A stretch of DNA of 64,000 nucleotides from Thermoplasmata archaeon. Its GTDB lineage: Archaea > Thermoplasmatota > Thermoplasmata > Methanomassiliicoccales > Methanomethylophilaceae. How positions within the stretch are numbered: position 1 is the stretch's first letter; every line of letters starts with the position of its first letter. The notes under the pieces are model-generated. The model was not told the DNA's origin and made no database searches. It worked only from the letters and a program-made list of their open reading frames with translations. Position numbers and translations under genes: made by a program. The DNA lies in contig SUSU01000006.1 of NCBI GenBank assembly GCA_015063225.1, positions 17,366 to 81,365 on the forward strand, in the 5' to 3' direction. This document shows positions 24,179 through 32,989 of the stretch, in pieces.

Positions 24179-25987
24179 TCATTCCGAGGGGGATTCCTCT
24201 TCTTTCTCCGCAGGTTCTTCCTGGGGTGTCTGCTGTTCCTTCTGGTCCAGCTGTTCGAGTGCGCGTTTGGCGGCCTCGTTACCCGCTTCCGCGGCCTTCG
24301 AGTACCACTCGCGTGCCTTGACGGGGTCCTTGTCGACGCGTACGCCTGACTCGTAGCACATCCCGATCATGTACATAGACTGCGCATCGCCCGCCTCGGC
24401 CTGTTTCATGAATCCGTCGAAGGGGCTCTCGAGGTTCTTCTGCTGCTCGATCTTCTTGCGGGAGAGGACATGTCCTTTGTCGGCTGCCTTCTCGTACCAT
24501 TCCATGGCCTTGTCCGTGTCCTTCTCGATGCCGTTGCCGTACTCGCAGGCATCGCCCATCCAGTACATGCAGAACACGTTGCCCGCCTCGGCGCCCTTGG
24601 AGAACCATTCCACGGCCTTGACGGGGTCCCTCTGGACGTTGTCGCCGTTGTAAAGGCATTCGCCGACGAACACCATGGATTTGATGTATCCTTTCTCCGC
24701 GAGGTCGTTGTGGAGCTCGAACGCTTTCTTGCGGTCCTTGGGGACGCCCTTACCGGTGGCGTAGCAGTTGGCGATGAGGTAGGCGGATTTCATGTATCCT
24801 TCCTCTGCGGCCATAGAGAGCATGCGGAATCCCCTCTCCTCGTCCTTAGTGATGCCGTTGCCGGTGAGGTAGGCGCTGCCTGCTTCGTGCAGTGCTTCCA
24901 CATTGCCGTGGAGTCCGGCGCGGATGTAGAACCTGACGGCCTCGGAGTTGTTCTTCTGGACGCCTTCGCCGGTAGCGTACATGCGGGCCACTACGGCTTC
25001 GGCCACGGGGTTGCCGCGGACGGCGGCGAGCCTGAAGTACTCTGCGGCCATGGCGGGGTCCTTCTTGACGACCCTGCCGCCTTTGGCGTACATCTGTGCG
25101 AGCATCAGCCCCGCATCGGTGCATCCGGCCTCGAAGGCGGCCTCGAGCATACCGACGCCCTCCTTGACGTTATTGACGACGCCTGCTAGGGTACATCTAG
25201 CGACACCGAACATGCCGTAGGGGTCTCCCGCGCTCTCGGAGAGCTCGAACCATGTGAGGGCCTCCTTGCGGTCCTCTTCCACGCCGATCCCGTCGAGGTA
25301 GAATCTCCCGATGTGGTATTTGGCCAGGGAGCATCCGGCGTTGGAGGCGGATTTGTAGGTCTCCAGCGCGGCGGAGCGGTCCTTCTTGACACCTATGCCC
25401 TTCTCGAGGCATTCGGCATAGCCGAGCATGCCGGGGATGTATCCGCGGTCGGCGAGGTCCCTGTAAATGGCTGCGCCAGCCTCCGCATCCCTCTTCACGC
25501 CGGCACCGCGGGTCAGGCAGGAGGCCTTGGCGGCGGTGCAGTAGGGGTTGCCGAGGGATTCGCCGGAACAGTAGAGCGAATACGCGGTATCGACATCGAT
25601 CTCCGCGCCGCGTCCGTTCTCCAGGAAGCGGCCTGCGAGGAGCATGCCTGCGGGGTTGCCCGCTTTCGCCTCCTCGGTGAAAATGGAGAGGAGATCCTCG
25701 TCCTTGGGGAGCCCGTCCGGGAACGCCTCCTTCAGCCATGAGGCGGCGGGATGGAAGAAGTCCGAGACGGAGTACGCCCATGTGAGAGCCTTGTGCTCAT
25801 CCTCCGGGGTACCGATGCCGCTGTAGTACAGCTGGCTCACCATGAACGCTGCGGGTACGCAGCCGAGCACGGCGGCCTCGAGGTAGGGTTCGAAAGCCTC
25901 CTCGGTCTTCTCGGCGATCGCAAGTTCCTGTGCCCTGCCGAAGATCTCCTCGGCATCATGACACGTTTTCGCGGACGGGTCGGTCAT
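24179..25987 (-). CDS. Large Sel1-repeat protein (602 aa)
   Basis: A cytoplasmic solenoid of roughly thirteen Sel1/TPR-like repeats (about 36 residues each), with motifs such as 'AKYHIGRFYLDGIGVEEDRK', 'YLIANCYATGKGVPKDRKKA' and 'YWMGDACEYGNGIEKDTDKA'. Sel1 proteins act as scaffolds or adaptors. The C-terminus is Glu-rich (EEPAEKEEESPSE). I chose the ATG at 25987 (MTDPSAKTCHDAEEIFGRAQ); the open frame extends further but that part is antisense to the PEBP gene frame and lacks Sel1 pattern. The PEBP-family gene lies 17 bases upstream on the same strand, so the two are probably co-transcribed. Confidence 0.9.
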   Translation of the reverse strand: MTDPSAKTCHDAEEIFGRAQELAIAEKTEEAFEPYLEAAVLGCVPAAFMVSQLYYSGIGTPEDEHKALTWAYSVSDFFHPAASWLKEAFPDGLPKDEDLLSIFTEEAKAGNPAGMLLAGRFLENGRGAEIDVDTAYSLYCSGESLGNPYCTAAKASCLTRGAGVKRDAEAGAAIYRDLADRGYIPGMLGYAECLEKGIGVKKDRSAALETYKSASNAGCSLAKYHIGRFYLDGIGVEEDRKEALTWFELSESAGDPYGMFGVARCTLAGVVNNVKEGVGMLEAAFEAGCTDAGLMLAQMYAKGGRVVKKDPAMAAEYFRLAAVRGNPVAEAVVARMYATGEGVQKNNSEAVRFYIRAGLHGNVEALHEAGSAYLTGNGITKDEERGFRMLSMAAEEGYMKSAYLIANCYATGKGVPKDRKKAFELHNDLAEKGYIKSMVFVGECLYNGDNVQRDPVKAVEWFSKGAEAGNVFCMYWMGDACEYGNGIEKDTDKAMEWYEKAADKGHVLSRKKIEQQKNLESPFDGFMKQAEAGDAQSMYMIGMCYESGVRVDKDPVKAREWYSKAAEAGNEAAKRALEQLDQKEQQTPQEEPAEKEEESPSE

Positions 25988-26004
25988 ATGAATCTCTCCA
26001 GATT

Positions 26005-26499
26005 TCAGTTGTCGTATGTGCCTTTCAGCACGGCTTTGGCTAGAATGTGGGTTCCGGCGACCTTCTCGAGGGTCGCGGCGTCGAATCCGTTCCTCAGCGC
26101 GGGCACGAAGTCCAGTGCGAGGACGGTCAGGACGTATGTGTGCGGGCGGTCGGGCGGTGCGGGTCCGCCGTAGCGGCTCGCCTCCTCCTTGCTGTCGATA
26201 CCGTGCAGGTACCAGCTGTTGACGCCCTGTATGATGTCGGAACGTTTGCGAGAGGCATCCTCCTCCAGTTCGGGTTCCTTCAGCCCTGCGACGAGCCAAT
26301 GGACCCACTTGAACCCGCAGACGGGTACGGAGTCGGGGTCGTCGAAGATCACGGCGAAGGATGCAGTACCCGCGGGGGCGCCGCTGATCCTCAGGGGGAA
26401 CGACAGCGCGGGCATACGGTCCGCACCGAACTGGGATCCCCTCTTACCGTACTTCTCGGCGATAATGCCGTTCGCGAATGCGTCGCTCTCGACAATCAT
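26005..26499 (-). CDS. PEBP / YbhB-YbcL family protein
   Basis: A 164-residue phosphatidylethanolamine-binding-protein-like protein (Raf kinase inhibitor-like). The family core is visible as 'MPALSFPLRISGAPAGTASF', 'VIFDDPDSVPVCGFKWVHWL' and 'YGGPAPPDRPHTYVLTVLAL', which form the anion-binding pocket (DPD, GxP.PP..H). Bacterial and archaeal members have no established substrate. The ATG at 26499 is used because MIVESDAFANG matches the family start. It lies between a small membrane protein gene and the Sel1 gene in one direction. Confidence 0.9.
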   Translation of the reverse strand: MIVESDAFANGIIAEKYGKRGSQFGADRMPALSFPLRISGAPAGTASFAVIFDDPDSVPVCGFKWVHWLVAGLKEPELEEDASRKRSDIIQGVNSWYLHGIDSKEEASRYGGPAPPDRPHTYVLTVLALDFVPALRNGFDAATLEKVAGTHILAKAVLKGTYDN

Positions 26500-26528
26500 A
26501 AAGGATGAATCGCGCTTCCCTGTTATAA

Positions 26529-26825
26529 TTACGCGCCCTCGCGCGAGCCTTCCTGCTCCCGCATCGCATCCAAACGCCTGTTCCTGATGTAGAGGCACAG
26601 GTCTATGGCGACGAGGGCGAAATCCAGGATGTAGAACGCGAAGACGTAGTTGACGGAGTCGTTAACAACCTTGTTGAGCATCCCGAAGACGTATCCGATC
26701 TCGATGATGACCTCGAACATCACGCTCTTGAACCTCGCGGTGCGCGCACGGTAAGAAGCGCGGATGTTGAACGGCCATGAGACGGCGAAGCACAGCAGCA
26801 TCAGAACCTCGAATACGCTCGACAT
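26529..26825 (-). CDS. Small three-helix membrane protein (98 aa)
   Basis: A 98-residue protein with about three membrane helices. The pattern 'SVFEVLMLLCFAVSWPFNIR' followed by 'SYRARTARFKSVMFEVIIEI' and 'YVFAFYILDFALVAIDLCLY' matches a family of small PQ-loop-like proteins (SemiSWEET-sized) widespread in anaerobes and often annotated as hypothetical. The SWPFN-(K/R) motif near the first helix is characteristic. It sits 29 bases upstream of the PEBP gene in the same direction, probably the first gene of that operon. Confidence 0.7.
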   Translation of the reverse strand: MSSVFEVLMLLCFAVSWPFNIRASYRARTARFKSVMFEVIIEIGYVFGMLNKVVNDSVNYVFAFYILDFALVAIDLCLYIRNRRLDAMREQEGSREGA

Positions 26826-26959
26826 TTGCTCCCCTGATTGTCGGAGCAGTTACAACATGTGATAAAAAAGTCCCTGTAGAGACTGTTACCGGGGATTGTT
26901 TGAAATATCAGATTCCGATGAATGATTAAGCACCGCCATCGGTGCTATGAGGATTGGAA

Positions 26960-27385
26960 ATGTATTCCATGAGCCCTTACGCAGGTCCGCTCCTCTCCGA
27001 TGAGGAAGCAATCGCAAAGTACAACAACGAGAAACACTGGGGACTCCTCGTCAGCATCGATCTGGGGGAGTGTGACCACTTCAAGATCTCCGACGGGGAG
27101 ACCATCAGGCAGTTCGCCATCGACCTCGCCAAAGAGATCGACATGAAGCGCTACGGCGAGCCCACCGTGGTCTACTTCGGCTCCGAGCCCAAGGTCATGG
27201 GCTACTCCCTGTGTCAGCTCATCGAGACCTCGATGATCTCCGGCCACTTCGCCGAGGACACCGACCGCGCCTTCATCGACGTCTTCTCCTGCAAGCAGTT
27301 TGCTCCCGGGAAGACCGCCGAGTACGTCCAGAAGTACTTCGGCGCGAAGAAGATGCAGTACAGCGTCTCCTTCCGCGACATCTGA
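26960..27385 (+). CDS. S-adenosylmethionine decarboxylase-like protein
   Basis: A 141-residue protein of the prokaryotic AdoMet decarboxylase (SpeH/SpeD) fold, which supplies decarboxylated AdoMet for polyamine synthesis. The segment 'ETSMISGHFAEDTDRAFIDV' aligns with the SpeH motif ESHLTIHTWPE...AIDVF: Ser91 would be the self-cleaving serine that becomes the pyruvoyl group, His96 the processing histidine, and Cys111 in 'DVFSCKQF' the catalytic acid. The N-terminal half is more divergent than usual. I use the ATG at 26960, preceded by GAGGAT, rather than an upstream TTG. A GCCCCC/GGGGGC hairpin ends the unit. Confidence 0.75.
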   Translation: MYSMSPYAGPLLSDEEAIAKYNNEKHWGLLVSIDLGECDHFKISDGETIRQFAIDLAKEIDMKRYGEPTVVYFGSEPKVMGYSLCQLIETSMISGHFAEDTDRAFIDVFSCKQFAPGKTAEYVQKYFGAKKMQYSVSFRDI

Positions 27386-27396
27386 ACTCAAATCAC

Positions 27397-27415
27397 TTAG
27401 CCCCCTCGGGGGCTT
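27397..27415. terminator. Bidirectional terminator
   Basis: AGCCCCC-TC-GGGGGCT followed by TTCTCATTC lies between the convergent AdoMet decarboxylase-like gene and the 129-aa gene. Confidence 0.5.
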
Positions 27416-27417
27416 TC

Positions 27418-27807
27418 TCATTCTTCCTTCGGCTCCGCCTTCTTCTTCCTGGGGGTTATGCTGACTTTCTCCAGTTTAGATTTGGCGGTGGCCTTGACGC
27501 CGGCCTTCGCGGCGTTCTTCGCCGTGGTGTCGCGGGTTTTCTCCGCCTGTTCCACGGTGCTCCTCATCTCGTCCGAGAGGGGCATCGCCTTGACGGCGGC
27601 CTCCATGCACTGGATGAACTCCATGCAGCCGTTGAAGAAGTGCTTCTGCACCTCGGGGTCGGCCATGACCTTGAGCATGTCGGATGCTGCCTTCGCGAAG
27701 GAATCCCTGATGTCCTCTGCAGTCCTCTTCGGTTCATCCTCCCCGAGGATGCGGAGGATTTCCTCCCTGTGCTCCTTCACGAACCTCTCGAAATCGTCGG
27801 ACGCCAT
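27418..27807 (-). CDS. Hypothetical protein coupled to paaK (129 aa)
   Basis: I do not recognise a family. The 129-residue product starts MASDDFERFVKEHREEILRI, is helical throughout, and ends in a basic Lys-rich tail (SKLEKVSITPRKKKAEPKEE). The middle part 'MADPEVQKHFFNGCMEFIQC' resembles helical bundle segments in Methanomassiliicoccales hypothetical proteins. Its ATG overlaps the TGA of paaK (27805-27809), so translation is coupled to the ligase. The basic tail could bind nucleic acid or the membrane surface. Confidence 0.65.
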   Translation of the reverse strand: MASDDFERFVKEHREEILRILGEDEPKRTAEDIRDSFAKAASDMLKVMADPEVQKHFFNGCMEFIQCMEAAVKAMPLSDEMRSTVEQAEKTRDTTAKNAAKAGVKATAKSKLEKVSITPRKKKAEPKEE

Positions 27808-29117
27808 CAGTCCCACGACCTGTTGTCGGTGACGTGCTTAGCCTTGCCTTCGAACCTCTCGAGGGTTCCGGGCAGGTTCATCTTGATGATGGTCTTGAGG
27901 TTCAGGATCTCCTTCATGCGGGCCTGAACCTCGAGGGAGTATCCGTTGAGCTTCACGGGGTCATCGGTGAGGTACTCGGGGGAGATCTCCACGTCCACGA
28001 CCATCTTGTCCATGTAGTTCTCGTTGGTGAGGGTGATGTGGTAGAACGGGGCGAGGAAGGGCATCTCGCCGATGACGCTCTCGATCTGCGACGGGAACAC
28101 GTTGATGCCCCTGACCACGAGCATGTCGTCCGCCCTTCCGGAGAGACGGGACAGGCGGGGGTGGGTGCGGCCGCAGGCGCACTTCTCCCAGGTGATGGAG
28201 GAGATGTCCCCGATTTTGTAGCGGATGAGCGGGAAGGCCTCCTTCTGGAGCATGGTGATGACGATCTCTCCCTTCTCTCCTTCCGCGCACTGCTCCCCGT
28301 TCTTGTCGAGGATCTCGATAAGAGCCAGATCGGCCCATGCGTGGAATCCGTCCTGCTGTTCGCACTCGGTGAACATGGGTCCGTAGAACTCGGAGGCGCC
28401 GTAGCAGTTGTACGTTTTGATGCCGGTCCTCTCGTAGAGCTTCTGCCTCATGGATTCGGACCACGGCTCGCCGCCGGCAAGTCCGCGGGTGACCTTCATG
28501 TCCTTCCTGATGTCGATGCCCCTCTGGTCGCAGACGTCGGCGATGTGGAAGTAGTAGCTGGGGGTGCCCGCGAGGCAGGTGACGTGGAGGTCGTGCATCA
28601 GCTGGATCTGCCTGTCGGTGTTTCCGGTGCCGGCGGGGATGACGGTCGCACCGCATCTCTCTGCTGCGTAGTGGGCACCGAGGCCGCCGGTGAACAGCCC
28701 GTAGCCGTGCATGTTCTGGAAGATGTCCTTCCTGGTGACCCCGAAAGAGGTCATGCCCCTGCAGAGCGCGTCCGTCCAGTTGTCGAGGTCCTTCTGGGTG
28801 TACCCGACCACGGTGGGGCGGCCGGTGGTGCCGCTGGAGACGTGGATGCGGACGAGATCTTCGTAGGGGCGGACGAAGAGTCCGTCGGGATAGGTGTCCC
28901 TGAGGTCGGTCTTCCTCATCGGCGGGATGAGAGCGAGCTTCTCGACGGAATCGACGTCCTCGGGCAGGAGGTTGACGGATTTCATGCGGTCGTGGATGAA
29001 CTTCGAGGAATCGTACATCGTGCGGAGTTCCTTCCTGAGGAGCGTCATCTGCATCTTTCTGAGGTCTTCCGTCGGCATGGTTTCAAGTTCTTTGTTCCAG
29101 AAGTTCATCGTTTCCAC
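27807..29117 (-). CDS. paaK: Phenylacetate-CoA ligase (PaaK-like)
   Basis: A 436-residue adenylate-forming enzyme that activates phenylacetate or another aryl acid to its CoA thioester. The ATP loop 'VSSGTTGRPTVVGYTQKDL' (about 97-115), 'NCYGASEFYGPMFTECEQQD' (A5-type motif) and the C-terminal lid region with 'RADDMLVVRGINVFPSQIES' are all present and full length. In methanogens these enzymes are thought to import aromatic acids for amino-acid synthesis together with indolepyruvate oxidoreductase, but no ior gene is nearby. It is the first gene of a two-gene operon. Confidence 0.92.
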   Translation of the reverse strand: METMNFWNKELETMPTEDLRKMQMTLLRKELRTMYDSSKFIHDRMKSVNLLPEDVDSVEKLALIPPMRKTDLRDTYPDGLFVRPYEDLVRIHVSSGTTGRPTVVGYTQKDLDNWTDALCRGMTSFGVTRKDIFQNMHGYGLFTGGLGAHYAAERCGATVIPAGTGNTDRQIQLMHDLHVTCLAGTPSYYFHIADVCDQRGIDIRKDMKVTRGLAGGEPWSESMRQKLYERTGIKTYNCYGASEFYGPMFTECEQQDGFHAWADLALIEILDKNGEQCAEGEKGEIVITMLQKEAFPLIRYKIGDISSITWEKCACGRTHPRLSRLSGRADDMLVVRGINVFPSQIESVIGEMPFLAPFYHITLTNENYMDKMVVDVEISPEYLTDDPVKLNGYSLEVQARMKEILNLKTIIKMNLPGTLERFEGKAKHVTDNRSWD

Positions 29118-29300
29118 CGTATGCTATGTGCCAACAAGTGACACGGTAGTTTTCGGTACTTGCTTCCTTTATTTAGGGGTTTCAGTCAGGCCCTTATCGT
29201 CCACCTTCCGTCAGGAGGATTGTCCCTCGCGGGACGTGCATGTGGAATTTTTTATCAGTTGGATATTTATTCCACTTATGCGATTTCGCTCACGATACCT

Positions 29301-30158
29301 ATGGCATCGTTTGACGAACTGTGCAAATACATCGAAGACCTCGACGGTGAGACCTTCACCGCCGTTTTCAACAAGAAATCGACCGACGTGCTGACCGCCC
29401 TGACCGAACTCTCCAACGGTCATGCGGCCATCAACGCCTACCTGCACTTCATCCTCGCCTCCGTCGCCGCCGACGGGGTCCTCTCCGAGGCCGAGTTCAA
29501 CCTCCTCAAGCCGATGTTCGAGAACCTCAACGGAGGGGAGGTCGATTACAACGGTGCCAAGGCCATCTTCGAGGAGATGGGTCTCAGCAACGCCGACGGG
29601 TACAAGGAGATCGTCGACACCATGGTCGATATCCTCGGCGTCTTCGACGACTCCGTGAAGGACGACATCATCATGCTCTGCCTCATGACCTGCGCCGTGG
29701 ACGGCAAGGTCTCCGACAAGGAGAAGGAGTGGATCAGACAGCTCGCCCGCCCCCTGGAACTCACCCCCGCCGAGGCCATCTCCACCCTCTTGAAGAGGGC
29801 CGGATCCTTCATCCTCGCCACCACCGACGGCGACCAGCCCAGGACCAGGGTCCTCGGGTTCCACGCCCTCCTCGACGACAAGGTGTACTTCGCCGTCGGG
29901 GACTTCAAGGACGTCTACAAGCAGCTCCAGGCCAACCCCAAGTGCGAGATCCTCGCCGACCTCGGCAAGGAGTTCATGCGCTGGTCCGGTACCGCCACCT
30001 TCGTCGAGGACGACAGGCTCATGAAGGTCGCCGAGGAGCTCATGCCCCAGGTCGTCGAGGCCTACGCCAAGAACAACCTGAAGCTCAAGTTCTTCACCCT
30101 CGAGAACGGCTCCGCCGAGCTCGTCAGCATCGACAACACCAAACAGAAGATGTTCTGA
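29301..30158 (+). CDS. TerB-like domain fused to PNPOx-type flavin domain
   Basis: A 285-residue cytoplasmic protein with two parts. Residues about 25-140 form a TerB/DjlA-type helical domain: 'LHFILASVAADGVLSEAEFN' and 'LCLMTCAVDGKVSDKEKEWI' are the paired acidic D-G-x-(I/L/V)-S-x-x-E motifs of that family. Residues about 160-285 match the pyridoxamine 5'-phosphate oxidase-like FMN fold: 'SFILATTDGDQPRTRVLGFH' and 'MRWSGTATFVEDDRL'. The fusion is uncommon and suggests a redox sensor or stress protein. I use the ATG at 29301; the longer frame is not protein-like. A TATA-like TATTTATT lies about 30 nt upstream. Confidence 0.82.
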   Translation: MASFDELCKYIEDLDGETFTAVFNKKSTDVLTALTELSNGHAAINAYLHFILASVAADGVLSEAEFNLLKPMFENLNGGEVDYNGAKAIFEEMGLSNADGYKEIVDTMVDILGVFDDSVKDDIIMLCLMTCAVDGKVSDKEKEWIRQLARPLELTPAEAISTLLKRAGSFILATTDGDQPRTRVLGFHALLDDKVYFAVGDFKDVYKQLQANPKCEILADLGKEFMRWSGTATFVEDDRLMKVAEELMPQVVEAYAKNNLKLKFFTLENGSAELVSIDNTKQKMF

Positions 30159-30269
30159 TAAAACCCCGCGGCCTCTGCGGAGGCCGCATCCTTCTCATTC
30201 TGGCTCTTTTATTTTTCTGGCCATCCCGCAGCCCGCGTCGGAGTTCATCTGCGTTCCCTTCCCTCGAAT

Positions 30270-30277
30270 GTTCTATA
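30270..30277 (+). promoter_or_regulatory. TATA box of the HprK-like kinase gene
   Basis: TCTATAAA lies about 28 nt before the ATG at 30301, consistent with a leaderless start. Confidence 0.5.
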
Positions 30278-30300
30278 AAGGCAATCGCTCATCCTCGGTC

Positions 30301-31248
30301 ATGGCTTACGAGACCCAGCTGATCACGCCGTACGATGTACGCGCCAACCTCGAGAATTACGGAGAACAGATCCTCTTCAGCGACAAGGCCGATATCAACG
30401 GGCTCATCATCGAACTCCACACCTACGACCGCGACCACATCGATATGTGGAGGGACAACCTCTTCTCCGCCTCGGAGAGGATGCGCTCCCACGGAAGGCT
30501 TTACTGTGTCAGGGACGAGGAGGAGGAACTCCACGTGGAGTTCGACCCCGAGACCTGCACCGCGTTCCTGTACAACTTCGACTACTACGGATGGGTCAAG
30601 AGCATCGCCCTCGGCATCGCGGGGTACATCCTCGAGGGCATCCACGGCATCTACTCCGTCCACGGCGCCGCCATCAGCGTCGATGACGTGGGGGTCACCA
30701 TCATCGCCCCCTCCAAGACCGGTAAGACCACCCAGTCGTGGGGTCTCCTGAGGGATAAGAACTCCTGCCTCATCTCCGACGATTGGTACTTCGTCACCTT
30801 CGGCGACGGCCGTCCGCACATCAGGGGTTCCGAGAAGAACTGCTACGTCGATGCCGACATCGGCGACGTGTGGGAGGAGTTCAAGCCCCTGGTGGAGAAC
30901 GTCAAGTTCGACAACAAGGGAAGGGGAATCGCTAACATCCGCTGGGTGACCGGGGATTCATCGGTCATCAGCTCCTGCAGCCTCCGCTACATCATCCTCC
31001 TTCAGAGGGACCCGGACGAGACCGAGGACGTCCAGGAGTACGACCCGCACTGCGCCCTCGAGTATCTCATGAGGAACGACTTCTGCAACCCCCACCAGCT
31101 CGTGAGGGACCCCTTCAGGACCACCCTGAGGGCGCAGTTCTTCAAGAGGCTCCTCGAATCCTGTAAGGTATACCTTGTCAACACCATCCGTCCCGCCCGC
31201 GAGACCCAGGAACTCATCAGGGGTATCATCCGGGGGGACCTCGAGTGA
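30301..31248 (+). CDS. HPr-kinase-like P-loop protein
   Basis: A 315-residue protein with a Walker A loop 'APSKTGKTTQSWGLL' (P-loop 137-144) preceded by 'GIYSVHGAAISVDDVGVTII', the arrangement of the HPr kinase/phosphorylase (HprK) core. 'SCLISDDWYFVTFGDG' following the loop supplies the acidic D-D pair expected after the P-loop in HprK-like kinases. The N-terminal 110 residues lack the HprK N-domain and may bind the target. Archaea lack the classical PTS, so the target is not HPr; small-molecule or peptide kinases of this fold are known. It is coupled (4-base overlap) to a membrane protein gene. Confidence 0.72.
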   Translation: MAYETQLITPYDVRANLENYGEQILFSDKADINGLIIELHTYDRDHIDMWRDNLFSASERMRSHGRLYCVRDEEEELHVEFDPETCTAFLYNFDYYGWVKSIALGIAGYILEGIHGIYSVHGAAISVDDVGVTIIAPSKTGKTTQSWGLLRDKNSCLISDDWYFVTFGDGRPHIRGSEKNCYVDADIGDVWEEFKPLVENVKFDNKGRGIANIRWVTGDSSVISSCSLRYIILLQRDPDETEDVQEYDPHCALEYLMRNDFCNPHQLVRDPFRTTLRAQFFKRLLESCKVYLVNTIRPARETQELIRGIIRGDLE

Positions 31249-32180
31249 GTTCATCGATGGACCGTTCGCGCAGGGAGAAACAGCTGAGGAAGGCCCAGGA
31301 GAAGCAGGATAAGAAAGCGAGCAGTAAGAAGAGCAAGCCGAAGAAGGAGAGGAGCTACGCCGCCACAGGCACCTCCGCCCCCGCCACAAGGAGCGCCGCC
31401 AAGAGGGAGACCTCCCGTGCGATCAGCTTCATGTTCTTCTCGTCGATCATCCTGCTCGTGGTGTTCGTCATCTTCGAGGTCCTCCTCCTGGCGTATTCCG
31501 GGGGATGGGGGGACACGGAGACCCACCTCGCCAACATGGCCGACAACACCCTCGCCTTCGTGATCGGTCTCGGTGCCATGGACGCCGTCACCTACTTCAG
31601 TCAGGTAGGGAGGAAGAAGAGGAACGAGATGAGGGCCATCATCCGCCACAACCGCCTGCTGGAGCCCACCATCGACATGTTCACCGCCCGCAAGAACGTC
31701 CTCATCACCCGCCCCGGGGAGATCGTCGACCAGTACCGCATGAAATCCGACATCCCCATGGAAGCCCTCGCCGACATGTACAGTCCTTCCGGCATCGCTT
31801 CCGATGCGGGGATGTCCAAGATCGACATGTACGACTTCCACATGAACAAGCTCTACGAATCCTTCAAGAGGATGGTGGAGGACGTCGACTTCAGCTTCTA
31901 TCCCGATGCAGCCGAGGCCGCCATGCAGTTCATCAACGCCACCACCTACGGGTCCTCCTCGATGGCTTCCCTGAAGTCCTACCAGGATGAGAGCCAGAAG
32001 GTCAAGAGAGGGGCGCTTCTGAAGGCCATCCTCGCCGAGGCCCAGAACCCCACTCCGGAGAATCCCAAGCCCGAGCTCATGAGCGTCTACATCCTGATGC
32101 AGACCATCCGTTCCCAGGAGGAGGCGCTCAACATGTACCTCGACGCCGTCGCCGACATCGTCGACCCCGACAAGCACTGA
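31245..32180 (+). CDS. Membrane protein partner of the HprK-like kinase
   Basis: A 311-residue protein starting at GTG 31245, which overlaps the kinase stop codon (GTGA). Residues 1-55 are Lys/Arg-rich (DRSRREKQLRKAQEKQDKKA) and probably cytosolic. Two helices follow at about 65-88 (FMFFSSIILLVVFVIFEVLL) and 98-118, with a soluble helical C-terminal domain of about 190 residues ('PSGIASDAGMSKIDMYDFHM'). I recognise no family. Coupling to the kinase suggests it is the kinase substrate, sensor or anchor. A CCCGGGC/GCCCGGG hairpin follows the stop. Confidence 0.68.
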   Translation: MSSSMDRSRREKQLRKAQEKQDKKASSKKSKPKKERSYAATGTSAPATRSAAKRETSRAISFMFFSSIILLVVFVIFEVLLLAYSGGWGDTETHLANMADNTLAFVIGLGAMDAVTYFSQVGRKKRNEMRAIIRHNRLLEPTIDMFTARKNVLITRPGEIVDQYRMKSDIPMEALADMYSPSGIASDAGMSKIDMYDFHMNKLYESFKRMVEDVDFSFYPDAAEAAMQFINATTYGSSSMASLKSYQDESQKVKRGALLKAILAEAQNPTPENPKPELMSVYILMQTIRSQEEALNMYLDAVADIVDPDKH

Positions 32181-32190
32181 AACTTCTTCC

Positions 32191-32210
32191 CGGGCATCGC
32201 CCGGGGCTTC
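32191..32210. terminator. Terminator between kinase operon and sfsA
   Basis: CCCGGGC-ATC-GCCCGGG hairpin between two convergent genes; the following T-run is short. Confidence 0.45.
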
Positions 32211-32889
32211 ATTCTCTGAAGACTACGGGGACGGGATTCCCCAGTTCCAGACAATCCGGCTTTGTGCGGCAGGTGAACGCGAGTATCTCCACACCCGCTT
32301 CCGCCGCTTCCTCCAAAGCGATGCCGAACTCCTCGTGGATGGGATAATCCGGTGAGAATGAATCCGCACGCTCCATCTGGATGATGAAACATACGACGCA
32401 GCGGTACCCCTGTTTCACAAGACGAGTTAGTTCCCTTACGTGTTTGAGCCCCCTTTCCGTAGGTGCATCCGGGAAACAGGTCTTGTAATCCTCTTCTTTC
32501 GTGACTCCTTTCACTTCCATCAGGACCTTCATTCCGTCCTGTTCCGCGTAGAAATCGAAGCGGGATTCCCCCAGCGTGTATTCCGGCTTGACGATATTAC
32601 ACGGGCCGAGGATCCTCTCGATGGATTCCTTCGCCACGGCGTTCGGGGCCTGTGAGTCTATGTTGATTATGAAGCCCCTTTTCTTCGCGGCGATGAGGTC
32701 ATAGGGGGTGGAACGGGAGGGGTTCTTTCCCCTCTCGAGGTATACTTCCGTGCCGGGGACGAGAATCTCCTTGCATCTGCCGGTGTTCTTCACATGGCAC
32801 TTCTCTATTTTACCGTCGATCTCGCAGTAGGCGATGAACCTGTTGGGTCTCTCGATGAAGGTTCCCATTACGATTTGTTCGTATATCAT
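32209..32889 (-). CDS. sfsA: SfsA family DNA/RNA-binding nuclease-like protein
   Basis: A 226-residue SfsA (sugar fermentation stimulation) protein. The N-terminal OB-like domain reads 'GTFIERPNRFIAYCEIDGKI' and 'CHVKNTGRCKEILVPGTEVY'. The C-terminal domain has the PD-(D/E)xK-like nuclease motif in 'SRFDFYAEQDGMKVLMEVKG' followed by 'APTERGLKHVRELTRLVKQG'. SfsA proteins bind DNA and some act as nucleases; the in vivo role is unclear. A fragment of a second, divergent sfsA lies 1.5 kb upstream beyond the ATPase gene. Confidence 0.93.
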   Translation of the reverse strand: MIYEQIVMGTFIERPNRFIAYCEIDGKIEKCHVKNTGRCKEILVPGTEVYLERGKNPSRSTPYDLIAAKKRGFIINIDSQAPNAVAKESIERILGPCNIVKPEYTLGESRFDFYAEQDGMKVLMEVKGVTKEEDYKTCFPDAPTERGLKHVRELTRLVKQGYRCVVCFIIQMERADSFSPDYPIHEEFGIALEEAAEAGVEILAFTCRTKPDCLELGNPVPVVFRE

Positions 32890-32989
32890 GTTTTGACTTG
32901 CCGTGTTTCTTTTCCATCCACCATTTATTTGTTGGACAGGAAGCCGATCTTGGAGATTTTTCCCGATTCAGTATCAATTCATTCCATTG

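Noticed and set aside
25988..26308. N-terminal extension of the large Sel1 protein
   Set aside because: The extra codons overlap the PEBP gene in another frame and lack any Sel1 pattern; the start at 25987 fits the family.
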